A stretch of 64,000 bases of DNA. Origin: Lentilactobacillus laojiaonis. Its GTDB lineage: Bacteria > Bacillota > Bacilli > Lactobacillales > Lactobacillaceae. The notes beneath the pieces are model-generated. The model saw only the letters and a list, made by a program, of their open reading frames with translations, did no database searches and was not told the DNA's origin. Both the position numbers and the translations under genes were made by a program. How positions within the stretch are numbered: the first letter of the stretch is position 1; every line of letters begins with the position of its first letter. The DNA is taken from positions 1,116,001 to 1,180,000 of the forward strand of contig NZ_CP085278.1 of the NCBI RefSeq assembly GCF_020616595.1, given 5' to 3'. Positions 42,964 to 51,632 of this stretch are shown here, piece by piece.

Positions 42964-45096
42964 TTGAAAAAAATTAAAAATATCTTACCAAATCCCAATA
43001 CGCGTTTGGGAATTTTTGGATTATTAATTGCCATCTTTTGGCTAAAAACAATGTTTGCTTACATTGTTGATTTTCACTTATCAGTTTCTAATCCATTTCA
43101 GTTTTTAATTGTTTTAATTAATCCAATCGCTACCACTCTATTATTATTTGGAATTGCGCTATATTGCAAGAAAAGTCGGTTCTTTTATCCCGTCATTTTT
43201 TTAATGGATATTTTAAATACCGTCCTACTTTATTTAAACGTAATTTATTTTAGAGAGTTTACCGATTTTATGACCGTTAGCACTATGACGGGATATTCTA
43301 AAGTCAATCAAGGATTAAGTGGTAGTTCACTAGCCCTAACTTTACCACACGATGTCCTTTATTGGATTGACTTAATCATTATTCTTATTTTATTGTTTAC
43401 TCGCAAAATTAAAATTGATCATCGCCCTTTAAATAAACGGATCGGCTATGCGTTTAGTTCCTTGGCGGTTTTATTTTTTACGATTAATTTATCATTAGCC
43501 GAAATGGATCGTCCGCAATTACTTACTAGAACTTTCGATCGAACCTATATTGTTAAGTACTTAGGAATTGATGCCTTTACCGTTTATGATGGTTTGAAAT
43601 CTCAACATAACAATGATTTAAGAGCTTCGGCTACTAAATCAGAATTAAATGAAATTCTTAAATTTACCAAATCACACTATGCCAAACCTAATTCAAAATA
43701 TTACGGCATTGCTAAAAATAAGAATGTAATTTATATTCATTTAGAAAGTTTCCAACAATTTTTAATTAATCAAAAGATTAATGGTCAAGAAGTAACCCCA
43801 TTTTTGAATAGTTTATATAATAGTAAGTCTTCTTACTCTTTTAAAAACTTCTTTCACCAAGTGGGACAAGGAAAAACTTCCGATGCTGAAAATATGTTAG
43901 AAACCAGTACCTATGGATTACCTCAGGGTTCCTTATTTGCTCAATTAGGTAGTGATAATACTTTCCAAGCAGCCCCAGCCATTTTAAAACAAGAGGCGGG
44001 TTACTCTAGCGGGGTTTTCCATGGAAATATTGCTAGTTTTTGGAATCGTAATAACGTTTATAAAAACTTAGGTTACCAATACTTCTTCGATGCTAGTTAT
44101 TACAATACTACCGGTGATCGTTCATTAGGATATGGCTTAAAAGATAAACTATTATTTAAAGACTCAGTCAAATATTTAGAACATCTTCAACAACCGTTTT
44201 ATGCTAAGTATTTAACCGTTACTAACCATTTCCCATATGATATTGATTCCGAAGATGTTACCAACTTCACCACTACCAATACAGGTGATAAAGTAGTTGA
44301 TAATTACTTCTTAACTGCTCATTATTTAGATCAATCAATTAAAGAATTTTATGATTACCTAGAAAAATCAGGTACCTTAAAAAATAGTGTGATTGTCTTG
44401 TATGGTGATCATTATGGAATTTCTAATTCAGAAAACGAAGGCCTAGCAAAGGCCCTAGGTAAAAATCCAGAGACTTGGACCGACTTTGATAGTACTCAAA
44501 TGCAACGCGTACCTTTCATCATTAACATTCCAGGTCAAACCAATGGTAAAGTTATGGATGAATACGCTGGTGAAATTGATGTTTTACCAACTTTGATGCA
44601 TTTATTAGGCATTGATAGTCAAAAATACATTCAATTTGGGACAGATGTCTTTTCACCTGATCACGATCAAGTAGTCGCCTTTCGTAATAAAGATTGGGTT
44701 AGCCCTAAATACACTTCCATCGATGGCGAAATTTATGATAGTAAAACTGGTAAAGATTTAGGATTTACGGATGACGCTAAGGCTGTTAAAGCTGATACGG
44801 AACGGGTTAGCAAGGAACTTAATTTATCCGACTCCTTAAACGAAAAGAATCTGCTTCGTTTCTATCATCCGGCCGGTTTTAAAGACGTCGACCCTCGAAA
44901 ATATAATTACTCTGACGAACTACAAAAAGAAAAGAACATTGAAAAACTACTTGGTACCAAATCAACCAGTATTTTTTCTAAGAATCATGACCAAACTACA
45001 TCGAAAATTTATCAAACTGATGCACCGGAAGATTCTCATCAAACTACCAGTAGCAATCGCATCAAGATCACTAATCCTGATGACAATACCAACTAA
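42964..45096 (+). CDS. ltaS: Lipoteichoic acid synthase-type sulfatase
   Basis: A 710-residue protein from TTG, with GGGAG upstream. Five N-terminal membrane segments (residues about 14-180) anchor an extracellular sulfatase domain. The nucleophile Thr305 is in GQGKTSDAEN and a metal ligand Glu261 in IHLESFQ, while the Asp/His metal site is in VLYGDHYGIS. LtaS polymerises glycerol-phosphate from phosphatidylglycerol onto lipoteichoic acid. The C-terminal tail is longer and Ser/Thr/Asn-rich. Symbol by family; in lactobacilli more than one LtaS-like gene is usual. The potassium channel gene follows 17 bases later. Confidence 0.88.
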   Translation: MKKIKNILPNPNTRLGIFGLLIAIFWLKTMFAYIVDFHLSVSNPFQFLIVLINPIATTLLLFGIALYCKKSRFFYPVIFLMDILNTVLLYLNVIYFREFTDFMTVSTMTGYSKVNQGLSGSSLALTLPHDVLYWIDLIIILILLFTRKIKIDHRPLNKRIGYAFSSLAVLFFTINLSLAEMDRPQLLTRTFDRTYIVKYLGIDAFTVYDGLKSQHNNDLRASATKSELNEILKFTKSHYAKPNSKYYGIAKNKNVIYIHLESFQQFLINQKINGQEVTPFLNSLYNSKSSYSFKNFFHQVGQGKTSDAENMLETSTYGLPQGSLFAQLGSDNTFQAAPAILKQEAGYSSGVFHGNIASFWNRNNVYKNLGYQYFFDASYYNTTGDRSLGYGLKDKLLFKDSVKYLEHLQQPFYAKYLTVTNHFPYDIDSEDVTNFTTTNTGDKVVDNYFLTAHYLDQSIKEFYDYLEKSGTLKNSVIVLYGDHYGISNSENEGLAKALGKNPETWTDFDSTQMQRVPFIINIPGQTNGKVMDEYAGEIDVLPTLMHLLGIDSQKYIQFGTDVFSPDHDQVVAFRNKDWVSPKYTSIDGEIYDSKTGKDLGFTDDAKAVKADTERVSKELNLSDSLNEKNLLRFYHPAGFKDVDPRKYNYSDELQKEKNIEKLLGTKSTSIFSKNHDQTTSKIYQTDAPEDSHQTTSSNRIKITNPDDNTN

Positions 45097-45113
45097 ATCT
45101 AGGTGAATTAATT

Positions 45114-45854
45114 ATGAAAAAGGGATCTATCAAATCCTTTGTCAATGTCTATAACTTTATAGTAACGACTTTAATTTTTATTTCATTTTTATTAGTAATC
45201 GCTAGCTTTAAACACTGGATCTCTGTAGAACACGGAATTTATTTCTGGATATTACAAATTATTTGGGCCTTCTTTTTAATTGACTACGTAATCCGCTTTT
45301 GGCTGGCACCCTTTAAAAAGCAGTTCTTAATTGAAAATTCGTTTGATTTATTAGCGCTAATTCCCTTTCATCCCGTCTTTGTGTTTTTTAGAATTAGTCG
45401 CATTATTCGGATCATTCGTTATTATCACCTTTTTTGGAAATTAGGTTGGTCGGGACCAATCACGAGATCGGTGCATAACTTTTTGTATGACACCGGATTT
45501 ATCTACCTTTTTTCAATTAGTTTAGGTATTTTATTGTCATGTTCGCTAATCTATTCATTTTTTGAACATCAGTCTTTATCGCATTCGCTTTGGTGGGCGA
45601 TAACTACCGCTACCACAGTGGGTTACGGTGATATGTCGCCGAAAACCGATGGCGGAAAAATTATCGCTAGTTTTTTAATGATTGGTGGAATTGGCTTTAT
45701 TGGTTTACTAACCTCCACAATTACTGATTTTTTCACCGATAAGGATCCTCATGAAGTCAATCAGCAAAAAATCGATGATCTAAATGAACAAGTACAGCAA
45801 CTTTCTAAACAAATCGAACAACTTACCAAACAAATAAAAAACGGAAACCATTAA
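45114..45854 (+). CDS. Potassium ion channel with Kv-like pore
   Basis: A 246-residue protein with five to six membrane segments, a S4-like basic stretch (FRISRIIRIIRYYHLFWK), and the selectivity filter TTATTVGYGDMSP at about residues 162-174. The C-terminus is a coiled coil of heptads (LNEQVQQLSKQIEQLTKQI), which may hold the tetramer together. It is co-transcribed with ltaS. A role in membrane potential or osmotic balance is inferred. Confidence 0.88.
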   Translation: MKKGSIKSFVNVYNFIVTTLIFISFLLVIASFKHWISVEHGIYFWILQIIWAFFLIDYVIRFWLAPFKKQFLIENSFDLLALIPFHPVFVFFRISRIIRIIRYYHLFWKLGWSGPITRSVHNFLYDTGFIYLFSISLGILLSCSLIYSFFEHQSLSHSLWWAITTATTVGYGDMSPKTDGGKIIASFLMIGGIGFIGLLTSTITDFFTDKDPHEVNQQKIDDLNEQVQQLSKQIEQLTKQIKNGNH

Positions 45855-45874
45855 GGTTTCCGTTTTTTTATTTG
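45838..45874. terminator. Bidirectional terminator
   Basis: Stem AAAACGGAAACC / GGTTTCCGTTTT with loop ATTAA and T run; shared by convergent genes. Confidence 0.88.
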
Positions 45875-46854
45875 TTTAATGACGTACTGTGCATGGCACC
45901 TCGTCTATCAGGATAAAGATTACTAATCAAATGATTGATCGCAATCGGAGCTTCTCCAAAGCCAGTCGAAATTAATGCTTGTTTGCCATCAAAGGTAGCT
46001 ACGTCCCCAACAGCAACGATATTTTTTAGATTAGTTTGGCCGGTTTGGGACACGTTAATTTGGCCCTTAGTTTTGGCTAAATCAATACTCCAATTATCAT
46101 TAACCTTGTCTTGTGATTTAAAACCGTAATTAACCACTAATTTATCTACTACCACTTCTAATGGTTCTTTGGTTTTCATTTTTTCAGCGATTATTTTAAC
46201 TTGTTGATCCACTGGTTCTAAACCTTTAATTAGGTATGGAGTTAGTAATTTAACTGATGATTCCTGCAATTGTTTGACACTGTGTTCCATCGCTCTAAAT
46301 TGATCTCGTCGATGTAATAAATAGACCTCTGGACTGACCGAATTCAATAATAAAGCTAAATCAATGGCAGAATCACCACCGCCAGCTACTAAAACGGATT
46401 GATTCTTGAATTTATCTAGATCAGTAACTCCATAAAATAATTGCTTATCTTCAAATTCATCAGCGTTATCTACGGCTAATTTTCGCGGATTAAAGGAGCC
46501 CACACCAGTCGCAATTAAGATTGATTTAGACATAGTTACTTCTTGATTTGTGGTAATTTTAAATTCATCACCCACTGATTCGACATCTAAAACGGTTTGT
46601 TTAAGTTTAACTTCTGTATCTACTTCAGCTAACTGGGCTTTCAAATTACTAATTAGATCTTTACCCGTAATTTTAGGATAACCGGCAACGTCTAAAATAG
46701 TTTTTTCCGGATAAATGGCACTAACTTGGCCACCTAATTGTTCTAAACTTTCAATAATTTGAACTTTAACATCTCTTAATCCAGCATAAAAACCAGCAAA
46801 CATGCCGACTGGTCCACCACCAATAATGGTAATATCATACGTTGCTTCCATCAT
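45868..46854 (-). CDS. Ferredoxin/flavodoxin-NADP+ reductase (thioredoxin-reductase-like)
   Basis: About 328 residues from MMEATYD at 46854 (an adjacent ATG at 46851 is as good); AAGGGTG lies upstream. FAD motif IIGGGPVGMFAGFYAG at residues about 10-25 and NADPH motif VAGGGDSAIDLALLL near 160-175. The CxxC of thioredoxin reductase is absent, which with the length marks the YumC/TrxR-like ferredoxin-NADP reductases. It supplies reduced ferredoxin or flavodoxin. Single gene. Confidence 0.9.
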   Translation of the reverse strand: MMEATYDITIIGGGPVGMFAGFYAGLRDVKVQIIESLEQLGGQVSAIYPEKTILDVAGYPKITGKDLISNLKAQLAEVDTEVKLKQTVLDVESVGDEFKITTNQEVTMSKSILIATGVGSFNPRKLAVDNADEFEDKQLFYGVTDLDKFKNQSVLVAGGGDSAIDLALLLNSVSPEVYLLHRRDQFRAMEHSVKQLQESSVKLLTPYLIKGLEPVDQQVKIIAEKMKTKEPLEVVVDKLVVNYGFKSQDKVNDNWSIDLAKTKGQINVSQTGQTNLKNIVAVGDVATFDGKQALISTGFGEAPIAINHLISNLYPDRRGAMHSTSLNK

Positions 46855-46994
46855 TCGCACCCTTTTCATAATTTATTACGTTATATATTACAAACTTTTA
46901 GCTATCAAATGCAACTTTAATTTAATTGTTTTAAATTTCAAACTCAGTTATGATTAAATTAAAGGTTTGATTTAATACATTGGAGGTTTTCATC

Positions 46995-47954
46995 ATGGCT
47001 AAACGAAAAATGATTTTAGATCTAGATACTGGAATTGACGATGCCTTAGCAATTGCTTACGCTGTGGCTAGTCCGGATGTTGATTTAATTGGTATTATTG
47101 GTTCATACGGCAATGTTTATGTTGAAGAAGGTGCCAAAAATTCACTTAAAATTTTAGAATTGTTAGGTCAAACTGACGTACCTGTTTACGTAGGTTTATC
47201 TCACTCATCAGAATCCGATCACTTCGATCGCATGCCCGTTAGTGCTAGAATTCACGGTGAAAACGGAATTGGCGACGTTGATTTACCAACCGCTAAACGT
47301 TCTTTTGAATCAGGTGACGCCATTGACTTTTTAATTAATTCTATTAAACAATATGGTAAGGATTTAATCTTAGTACCTACCGGCCCTCTAACTAATTTAG
47401 ATGCCGCCATTAAAAAAGCTCCTGAAATTACCGGAGAAATTGGAAATGTTACCATCATGGGAGGCGCCTTAACCGTTCCCGGAAACGTTACTAACGTTAC
47501 GGAAGCCAATATTAATCAAGATGCCTCAGCCGCCAACCGAGTATTTACCAGTCCCTTACACTTAAATATGGTGGGATTAGACGTTACTTTAAGAACGCTT
47601 TTAACCAAACAAGAAACTAAAACTTGGCGCGATTTAAATACTAAATCCGGCTCAGCCTTTGCAGACATCGTTGATTATTATATCGATGCCTATAAAGAAA
47701 CCAGTCCCGATTTAAATGGTTGTGCTTTGCACGATCCTTTTGCCGTCGGAGTAGCTATTGATCCTTCATTTGTCCAAATGTTAGATTTAAACATGTATGT
47801 AACGACTGACGAAAAATATTACGGTCGTACAGTTGGTGATCCTGCTAGATTATCTGATCCAGATACCAACATTAAAGTGGCAGTTAATGCCGATGTAGAT
47901 CGTTACTTAGAAACTTTTATGACTTACTTAACTGATTTATTTAGTCAACATTAA
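46995..47954 (+). CDS. Ribonucleoside hydrolase
   Basis: A 319-residue enzyme from ATG at 46995, 8 bases after GGAGG. The calcium-site motif DLDTGIDDALAIAYA at residues about 7-21 is intact, with VPTGPLTNLDAA and a C-terminal CALHDPFAVGVAI carrying the last Asp. It cleaves nucleosides to base and ribose for salvage. Substrate range (inosine-uridine or pyrimidine type) is not determined. Confidence 0.93.
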   Translation: MAKRKMILDLDTGIDDALAIAYAVASPDVDLIGIIGSYGNVYVEEGAKNSLKILELLGQTDVPVYVGLSHSSESDHFDRMPVSARIHGENGIGDVDLPTAKRSFESGDAIDFLINSIKQYGKDLILVPTGPLTNLDAAIKKAPEITGEIGNVTIMGGALTVPGNVTNVTEANINQDASAANRVFTSPLHLNMVGLDVTLRTLLTKQETKTWRDLNTKSGSAFADIVDYYIDAYKETSPDLNGCALHDPFAVGVAIDPSFVQMLDLNMYVTTDEKYYGRTVGDPARLSDPDTNIKVAVNADVDRYLETFMTYLTDLFSQH

Positions 47955-47985
47955 AAAAAGACCTGCTCATGGCAGGTCTTTTTAT
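47953..47985. terminator. Bidirectional terminator
   Basis: Stem AAAAGACCTGC / GGCAGGTCTTTT with A and T runs between convergent genes. Confidence 0.88.
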
Positions 47986-47986
47986 T

Positions 47987-48796
47987 TTAATTTTGATCGA
48001 AATATTTGTTAACGTAATGAGCTACTCCGTCAGCATCATTATTTAAAGTTACCGCATTACCAGCTGCTTTAATATCAGCATTGGCATTTTCCATAACAAC
48101 ACCCACCTCAGCTGCTTTTAACATACCTAGATCATTTTCAGCATCCCCAAAGGCCATTAAATTAGAATAATCCCAACCAAAATAATTTAATAGGTGTTTT
48201 AAGCCGACTGCTTTATCCATGCCAGCTGCTAAAAATTCCATAATTTTAGGTTGTGAACGAACAATGTGATATTTTTCTTGCATATTTTTAGTTAATTTAG
48301 ATTGATATTCGTCAACTAAGTAAGGATCATCACAAACGATACCTTTGGAATATGTATTAGTTACACTTAAATTTTCGAAGGTTTCAGAATCAAATTTAAT
48401 ATTACCGTGGAATTGTTCCGGGTATTTAGAAGGCTTTAAATCCGTAATTGAATAAACTTGTTCATAATCTAAAACATCCAATGGTGCATTAACCTTTTGA
48501 CAATATTCATATAGTAAGTCAAAGTCATATTTTTGAAGACCTTCTCTAAATAAAACTTTTTTATCCGAGTTATGAACAACTAATGAACCATTAAAAGTAA
48601 TAGTATAGTCGTTTTCTTCAGTTAATCCTAATTGTTCAATAAATCTCCAAATAGCATTAATTGGTCTACCGGTACAAATGACGATTTTAACGCCGGCTTC
48701 ATGTAATTGTTTTAAAGCTTTTTCGTTAGCATTACTAATAGTTTTATCGCTAGTTAATAAGGTTCCATCAAGATCTAAAGCGATCATTTTAATCAT
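47987..48796 (-). CDS. Cof-type HAD phosphatase
   Basis: A 269-residue HAD hydrolase with motif I ALDLDGTLLTSD at residues 6-17, motif II ICTGRP, the Lys in KAVGLKHLL and motif IV AFGDAENDLGML. The C2B cap between is the Cof/YidA kind. These enzymes dephosphorylate sugar phosphates or flavin/vitamin precursors; the specific substrate is unknown. AGGGAGG precedes the start; monocistronic. Confidence 0.92.
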   Translation of the reverse strand: MIKMIALDLDGTLLTSDKTISNANEKALKQLHEAGVKIVICTGRPINAIWRFIEQLGLTEENDYTITFNGSLVVHNSDKKVLFREGLQKYDFDLLYEYCQKVNAPLDVLDYEQVYSITDLKPSKYPEQFHGNIKFDSETFENLSVTNTYSKGIVCDDPYLVDEYQSKLTKNMQEKYHIVRSQPKIMEFLAAGMDKAVGLKHLLNYFGWDYSNLMAFGDAENDLGMLKAAEVGVVMENANADIKAAGNAVTLNNDADGVAHYVNKYFDQN

Positions 48797-48867
48797 TTCA
48801 ATATCCTCCCTTGATTTCTATAACCTTATTTTACTCTAACCAAACTTAACTTAGTAGCCAATTAATA

Positions 48868-48900
48868 TAAAAAAATCGAGTAATATATACTCGATTTTCG
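48868..48900 (-). terminator. Terminator of the spx-like gene
   Basis: Stem AAAATCGAGTA / TACTCGATTTT with a 5-base loop, followed by T run on the minus strand. Confidence 0.85.
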
Positions 48901-48919
48901 TTGTCTTTAAGTTAATTTA

Positions 48920-49315
48920 TTAGCTAATTCTAGATTCCAACACCCGAAGTTCGGCTTCTCTGACTTCTCTTGGTAGGAAGCGGCGAATTTCTTCTTCATT
49001 GAATCCAACTTCTAAACGATGGTCATCAAATATGATAGGACGCTTGATTAGATCTGGATATTTCACAACTAAGTTAATTAATTGTGAAAGTGAAAGATTA
49101 TCGATATCTAAATTCAATTCTTTGTAGATATTAGATCTAGTTGAAATAATATCTTCACTACCATTTTCAGTTAAACGTAAAATCTCTTTAACTTCATCCC
49201 CGTTGATAGGATTTGAATTGATATTTCTTTCTTTAAAATCAATATGGTGTTCTGTCAACCATGCACGAGCTTTACGACTCGATGCACTACTTGGTGCTAC
49301 GTATAGATTTAACAT
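48920..49315 (-). CDS. spx: Spx/ArsC-family regulator without the CXXC switch
   Basis: 131 residues from ATG at 49315, with GGGGTGG upstream. It aligns along its whole length with Spx: Gly52 (ENGSEDIIS), which contacts the RNA polymerase alpha C-terminal domain in Bacillus, is kept, as are the RSNIYKELN and RRFLPREVR regions. The redox switch C10-x-x-C13 is replaced by Ser-Ala-Ser-Ser: residues 9-13 read SSASS. So it should bind RNA polymerase but not sense oxidants by disulfide formation. Spx in Bacillus controls thiol-stress genes and is degraded by ClpXP. A strong promoter precedes it. Confidence 0.88.
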   Translation of the reverse strand: MLNLYVAPSSASSRKARAWLTEHHIDFKERNINSNPINGDEVKEILRLTENGSEDIISTRSNIYKELNLDIDNLSLSQLINLVVKYPDLIKRPIIFDDHRLEVGFNEEEIRRFLPREVREAELRVLESRIS

Positions 49316-49405
49316 AATAAATCCACCCCTCATTACGTATAAAAATTTATTACGACAAACAAAATAACTTTCCCCAAAATTAGATTGTAATATGCCGTTA
49401 AGTTA

Positions 49406-49434
49406 ATAATATATTCACGAAATTATCTTGTCAA
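49406..49434 (-). promoter_or_regulatory. Strong promoter of the spx-like gene
   Basis: Minus strand TTGACA (49429-49434), 17-base spacer, TATTAT (49406-49411). It gives a 5' UTR of about 80 nt. The rest of 49435-49607 is AT-rich; it contains the inverted repeat TAACATT / AATGTTA near 49507-49523, with no other feature seen. Confidence 0.8.
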
Positions 49435-49607
49435 GATTTTTTTTATTTTTTTGTTTAAATTTAAACTTATTAAGCAAATCATAACTTTTGAGTTTCGCCG
49501 AATAACTAACATTTCAATGTTAACACTAAATTCTTTGGACTTGGTAATAATTAAACTATAATTAATTATAATTAAGAAAATCTAAAATATAATTGGAGTG
49601 ATTAAAT

Positions 49608-51572
49608 TTGGAAACTTTATACTCAGTAATTTTATTAGCTATCGCTTCGATTTTATCTAGTATGATTTACACTAAATTACCTAAAATCCCCCTAGCCTTT
49701 TATCAAGTTCTCAGTGGTTTAATTTTGGCGATTTTTCCAATGTTTCACAACTATACGCTATCTTCAGAATTATTTATCTCAGCGGTAATTGCTCCACTAC
49801 TGTATAACGACGGGCAAAACACTAATCATAAGCAGCTGCAATATTCGATCAAACAAATTATATCCATGTCGGTAGGTTTGGCGATCTTTACTGCCATCAT
49901 TTTGGGATACGTGGCACATTTAATTTTCCCAATCATTCCGATTATGTTAACTTTAGCTCTAGCGGCCATCATCACTCCGACTGATTCGGTAGCTCTAACT
50001 TCCATTACCGACAACTTAAAAATCCCCTACAACATTAAATCTAATTTACAAAATGAATCTCTGTTTAACGATGCTTCAGGAATTGTTATTTTTGATTTAG
50101 CCTTAAACGGCTTTATCACGGGCCAAGTATCACTATTTTCCGGATTCGAACATTTCCTCATAAGCTTTTTAGGTGGATTGATTATTGGTACGATTTTTGG
50201 TTTCATCGCCATCATCGCTAGAGAATGGATGGTTAGCCAATCTATGGACTCTATCAGTGTAATTATTCCCTTTAGTCTACTAACACCAATTGCGATATAT
50301 TCCATCGCCATCTTTTTACATTCATCCGGAATTTTAGCCGTGGTAGCTGCCGGAATTGTCCAAGGTATCAATAAACATCGCATGCGTTTAACCGCAGCTG
50401 ACGTACAACTAACCTCTAAATCTTCTTGGACTATTTTAACTAATTTATTAAACGGTTTTTCATTTGTTTTATTAGGAGTAATTTTACCTACCGTTTTAAA
50501 AGGCGTTTTTTATCATCCCAAACTTCTAACGATTGAATTACTATTATTAGCTGTGGTTATGTACTTAATTATGTTTGCCATTCGCTTTATTTGGGTCAGT
50601 CTCAAACTCGCCAAAAGTAAATATAATTCCAGCACTTCCATTAAGGATGCCTTTATCACCGCAATTAGTGGAATTCACGGAACCATTACTTTATCCATGG
50701 CTCTATCCATTCCATTAACCTATCAAGGTCATGAATTTCCTTATCGTAATGAAATAATTTTTGTAGCTTCAGTAATTATTTTAATTAGTTTATTTTTACC
50801 AACGATTATCTTGCCGCTAATTTTGCCCAAGAAAACCACTTCTAGTGATGCCGATTACATTAAGCACCGTAATCAAATGGTTAATTATGGGATTAGTCGG
50901 TTAAAAGAATATAACAAAGCCCCCCTAATCGATTTAGACTTTGTAATCGATATGTTAAATAGTCAAAAAATCAAACGCCAACCTAATAATCAACAAATTC
51001 GGTTATTTTTTAGACAAACCATTAACATTGAACGCTCTACCCTTAAAGAACTAGTTCGCAATCATCGTATCACCAATCGGGATGCTGAAATCATTGCCCA
51101 GCGAGCTAGCAAAATTAATAATATGAGCTTTAACAACCGCGTTTTATTTTGGTTTAAAGTTCATTTACCAAAAAATCGTCAGGCTTTGTCTACCGCTAAT
51201 GATTTCGTCCAAAAATATTCGCAAATGAATGATATTCCTCGCATGGTTAACCGTAAAAAAGAAACTTTTAAAAGCGTAGAAAATCAAATTTATGAAAATA
51301 TCATTCGCTATTTAGACCAAATTGAAACTAACGATAATCAGGCTGCCATTGCTTATGTAAGGCGATTTTATAATATTCGGCATAATCAATCGTCACTTTC
51401 ACAAGTTTCCATTGAAAACCGAAACCGCTTGTTTATCCACGCTTTTAAATATGAATTCAACTATGTGCTTCATGAATACACTAATAATCGCATTTCTCAG
51501 GATATGGCCAATCGTTTAAATCACAGTATTTCGACCGATCAATTAGTTTATATGCAATCAATTGATGATTAA
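49608..51572 (+). CDS. CPA1-family Na+/H+ antiporter
   Basis: A 654-residue protein from TTG with GGAGTGA upstream. The membrane part (residues about 1-405, 11-12 segments) carries IITPTDSVALTSI and NDASGIVIFDLALNG, the acidic residues of the CPA1 translocation site. A hydrophilic C-terminal domain of about 230 residues, rich in Arg, Asn and Gln, is probably regulatory. It exports Na+ (or K+) against H+ entry for pH and salt homeostasis. Confidence 0.88.
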   Translation: METLYSVILLAIASILSSMIYTKLPKIPLAFYQVLSGLILAIFPMFHNYTLSSELFISAVIAPLLYNDGQNTNHKQLQYSIKQIISMSVGLAIFTAIILGYVAHLIFPIIPIMLTLALAAIITPTDSVALTSITDNLKIPYNIKSNLQNESLFNDASGIVIFDLALNGFITGQVSLFSGFEHFLISFLGGLIIGTIFGFIAIIAREWMVSQSMDSISVIIPFSLLTPIAIYSIAIFLHSSGILAVVAAGIVQGINKHRMRLTAADVQLTSKSSWTILTNLLNGFSFVLLGVILPTVLKGVFYHPKLLTIELLLLAVVMYLIMFAIRFIWVSLKLAKSKYNSSTSIKDAFITAISGIHGTITLSMALSIPLTYQGHEFPYRNEIIFVASVIILISLFLPTIILPLILPKKTTSSDADYIKHRNQMVNYGISRLKEYNKAPLIDLDFVIDMLNSQKIKRQPNNQQIRLFFRQTINIERSTLKELVRNHRITNRDAEIIAQRASKINNMSFNNRVLFWFKVHLPKNRQALSTANDFVQKYSQMNDIPRMVNRKKETFKSVENQIYENIIRYLDQIETNDNQAAIAYVRRFYNIRHNQSSLSQVSIENRNRLFIHAFKYEFNYVLHEYTNNRISQDMANRLNHSISTDQLVYMQSIDD

Positions 51573-51632
51573 TTTTACTTATTTAGACTTATTGCTTATA
51601 ATTTATATCATATATAAATATCAGGTGATTAT

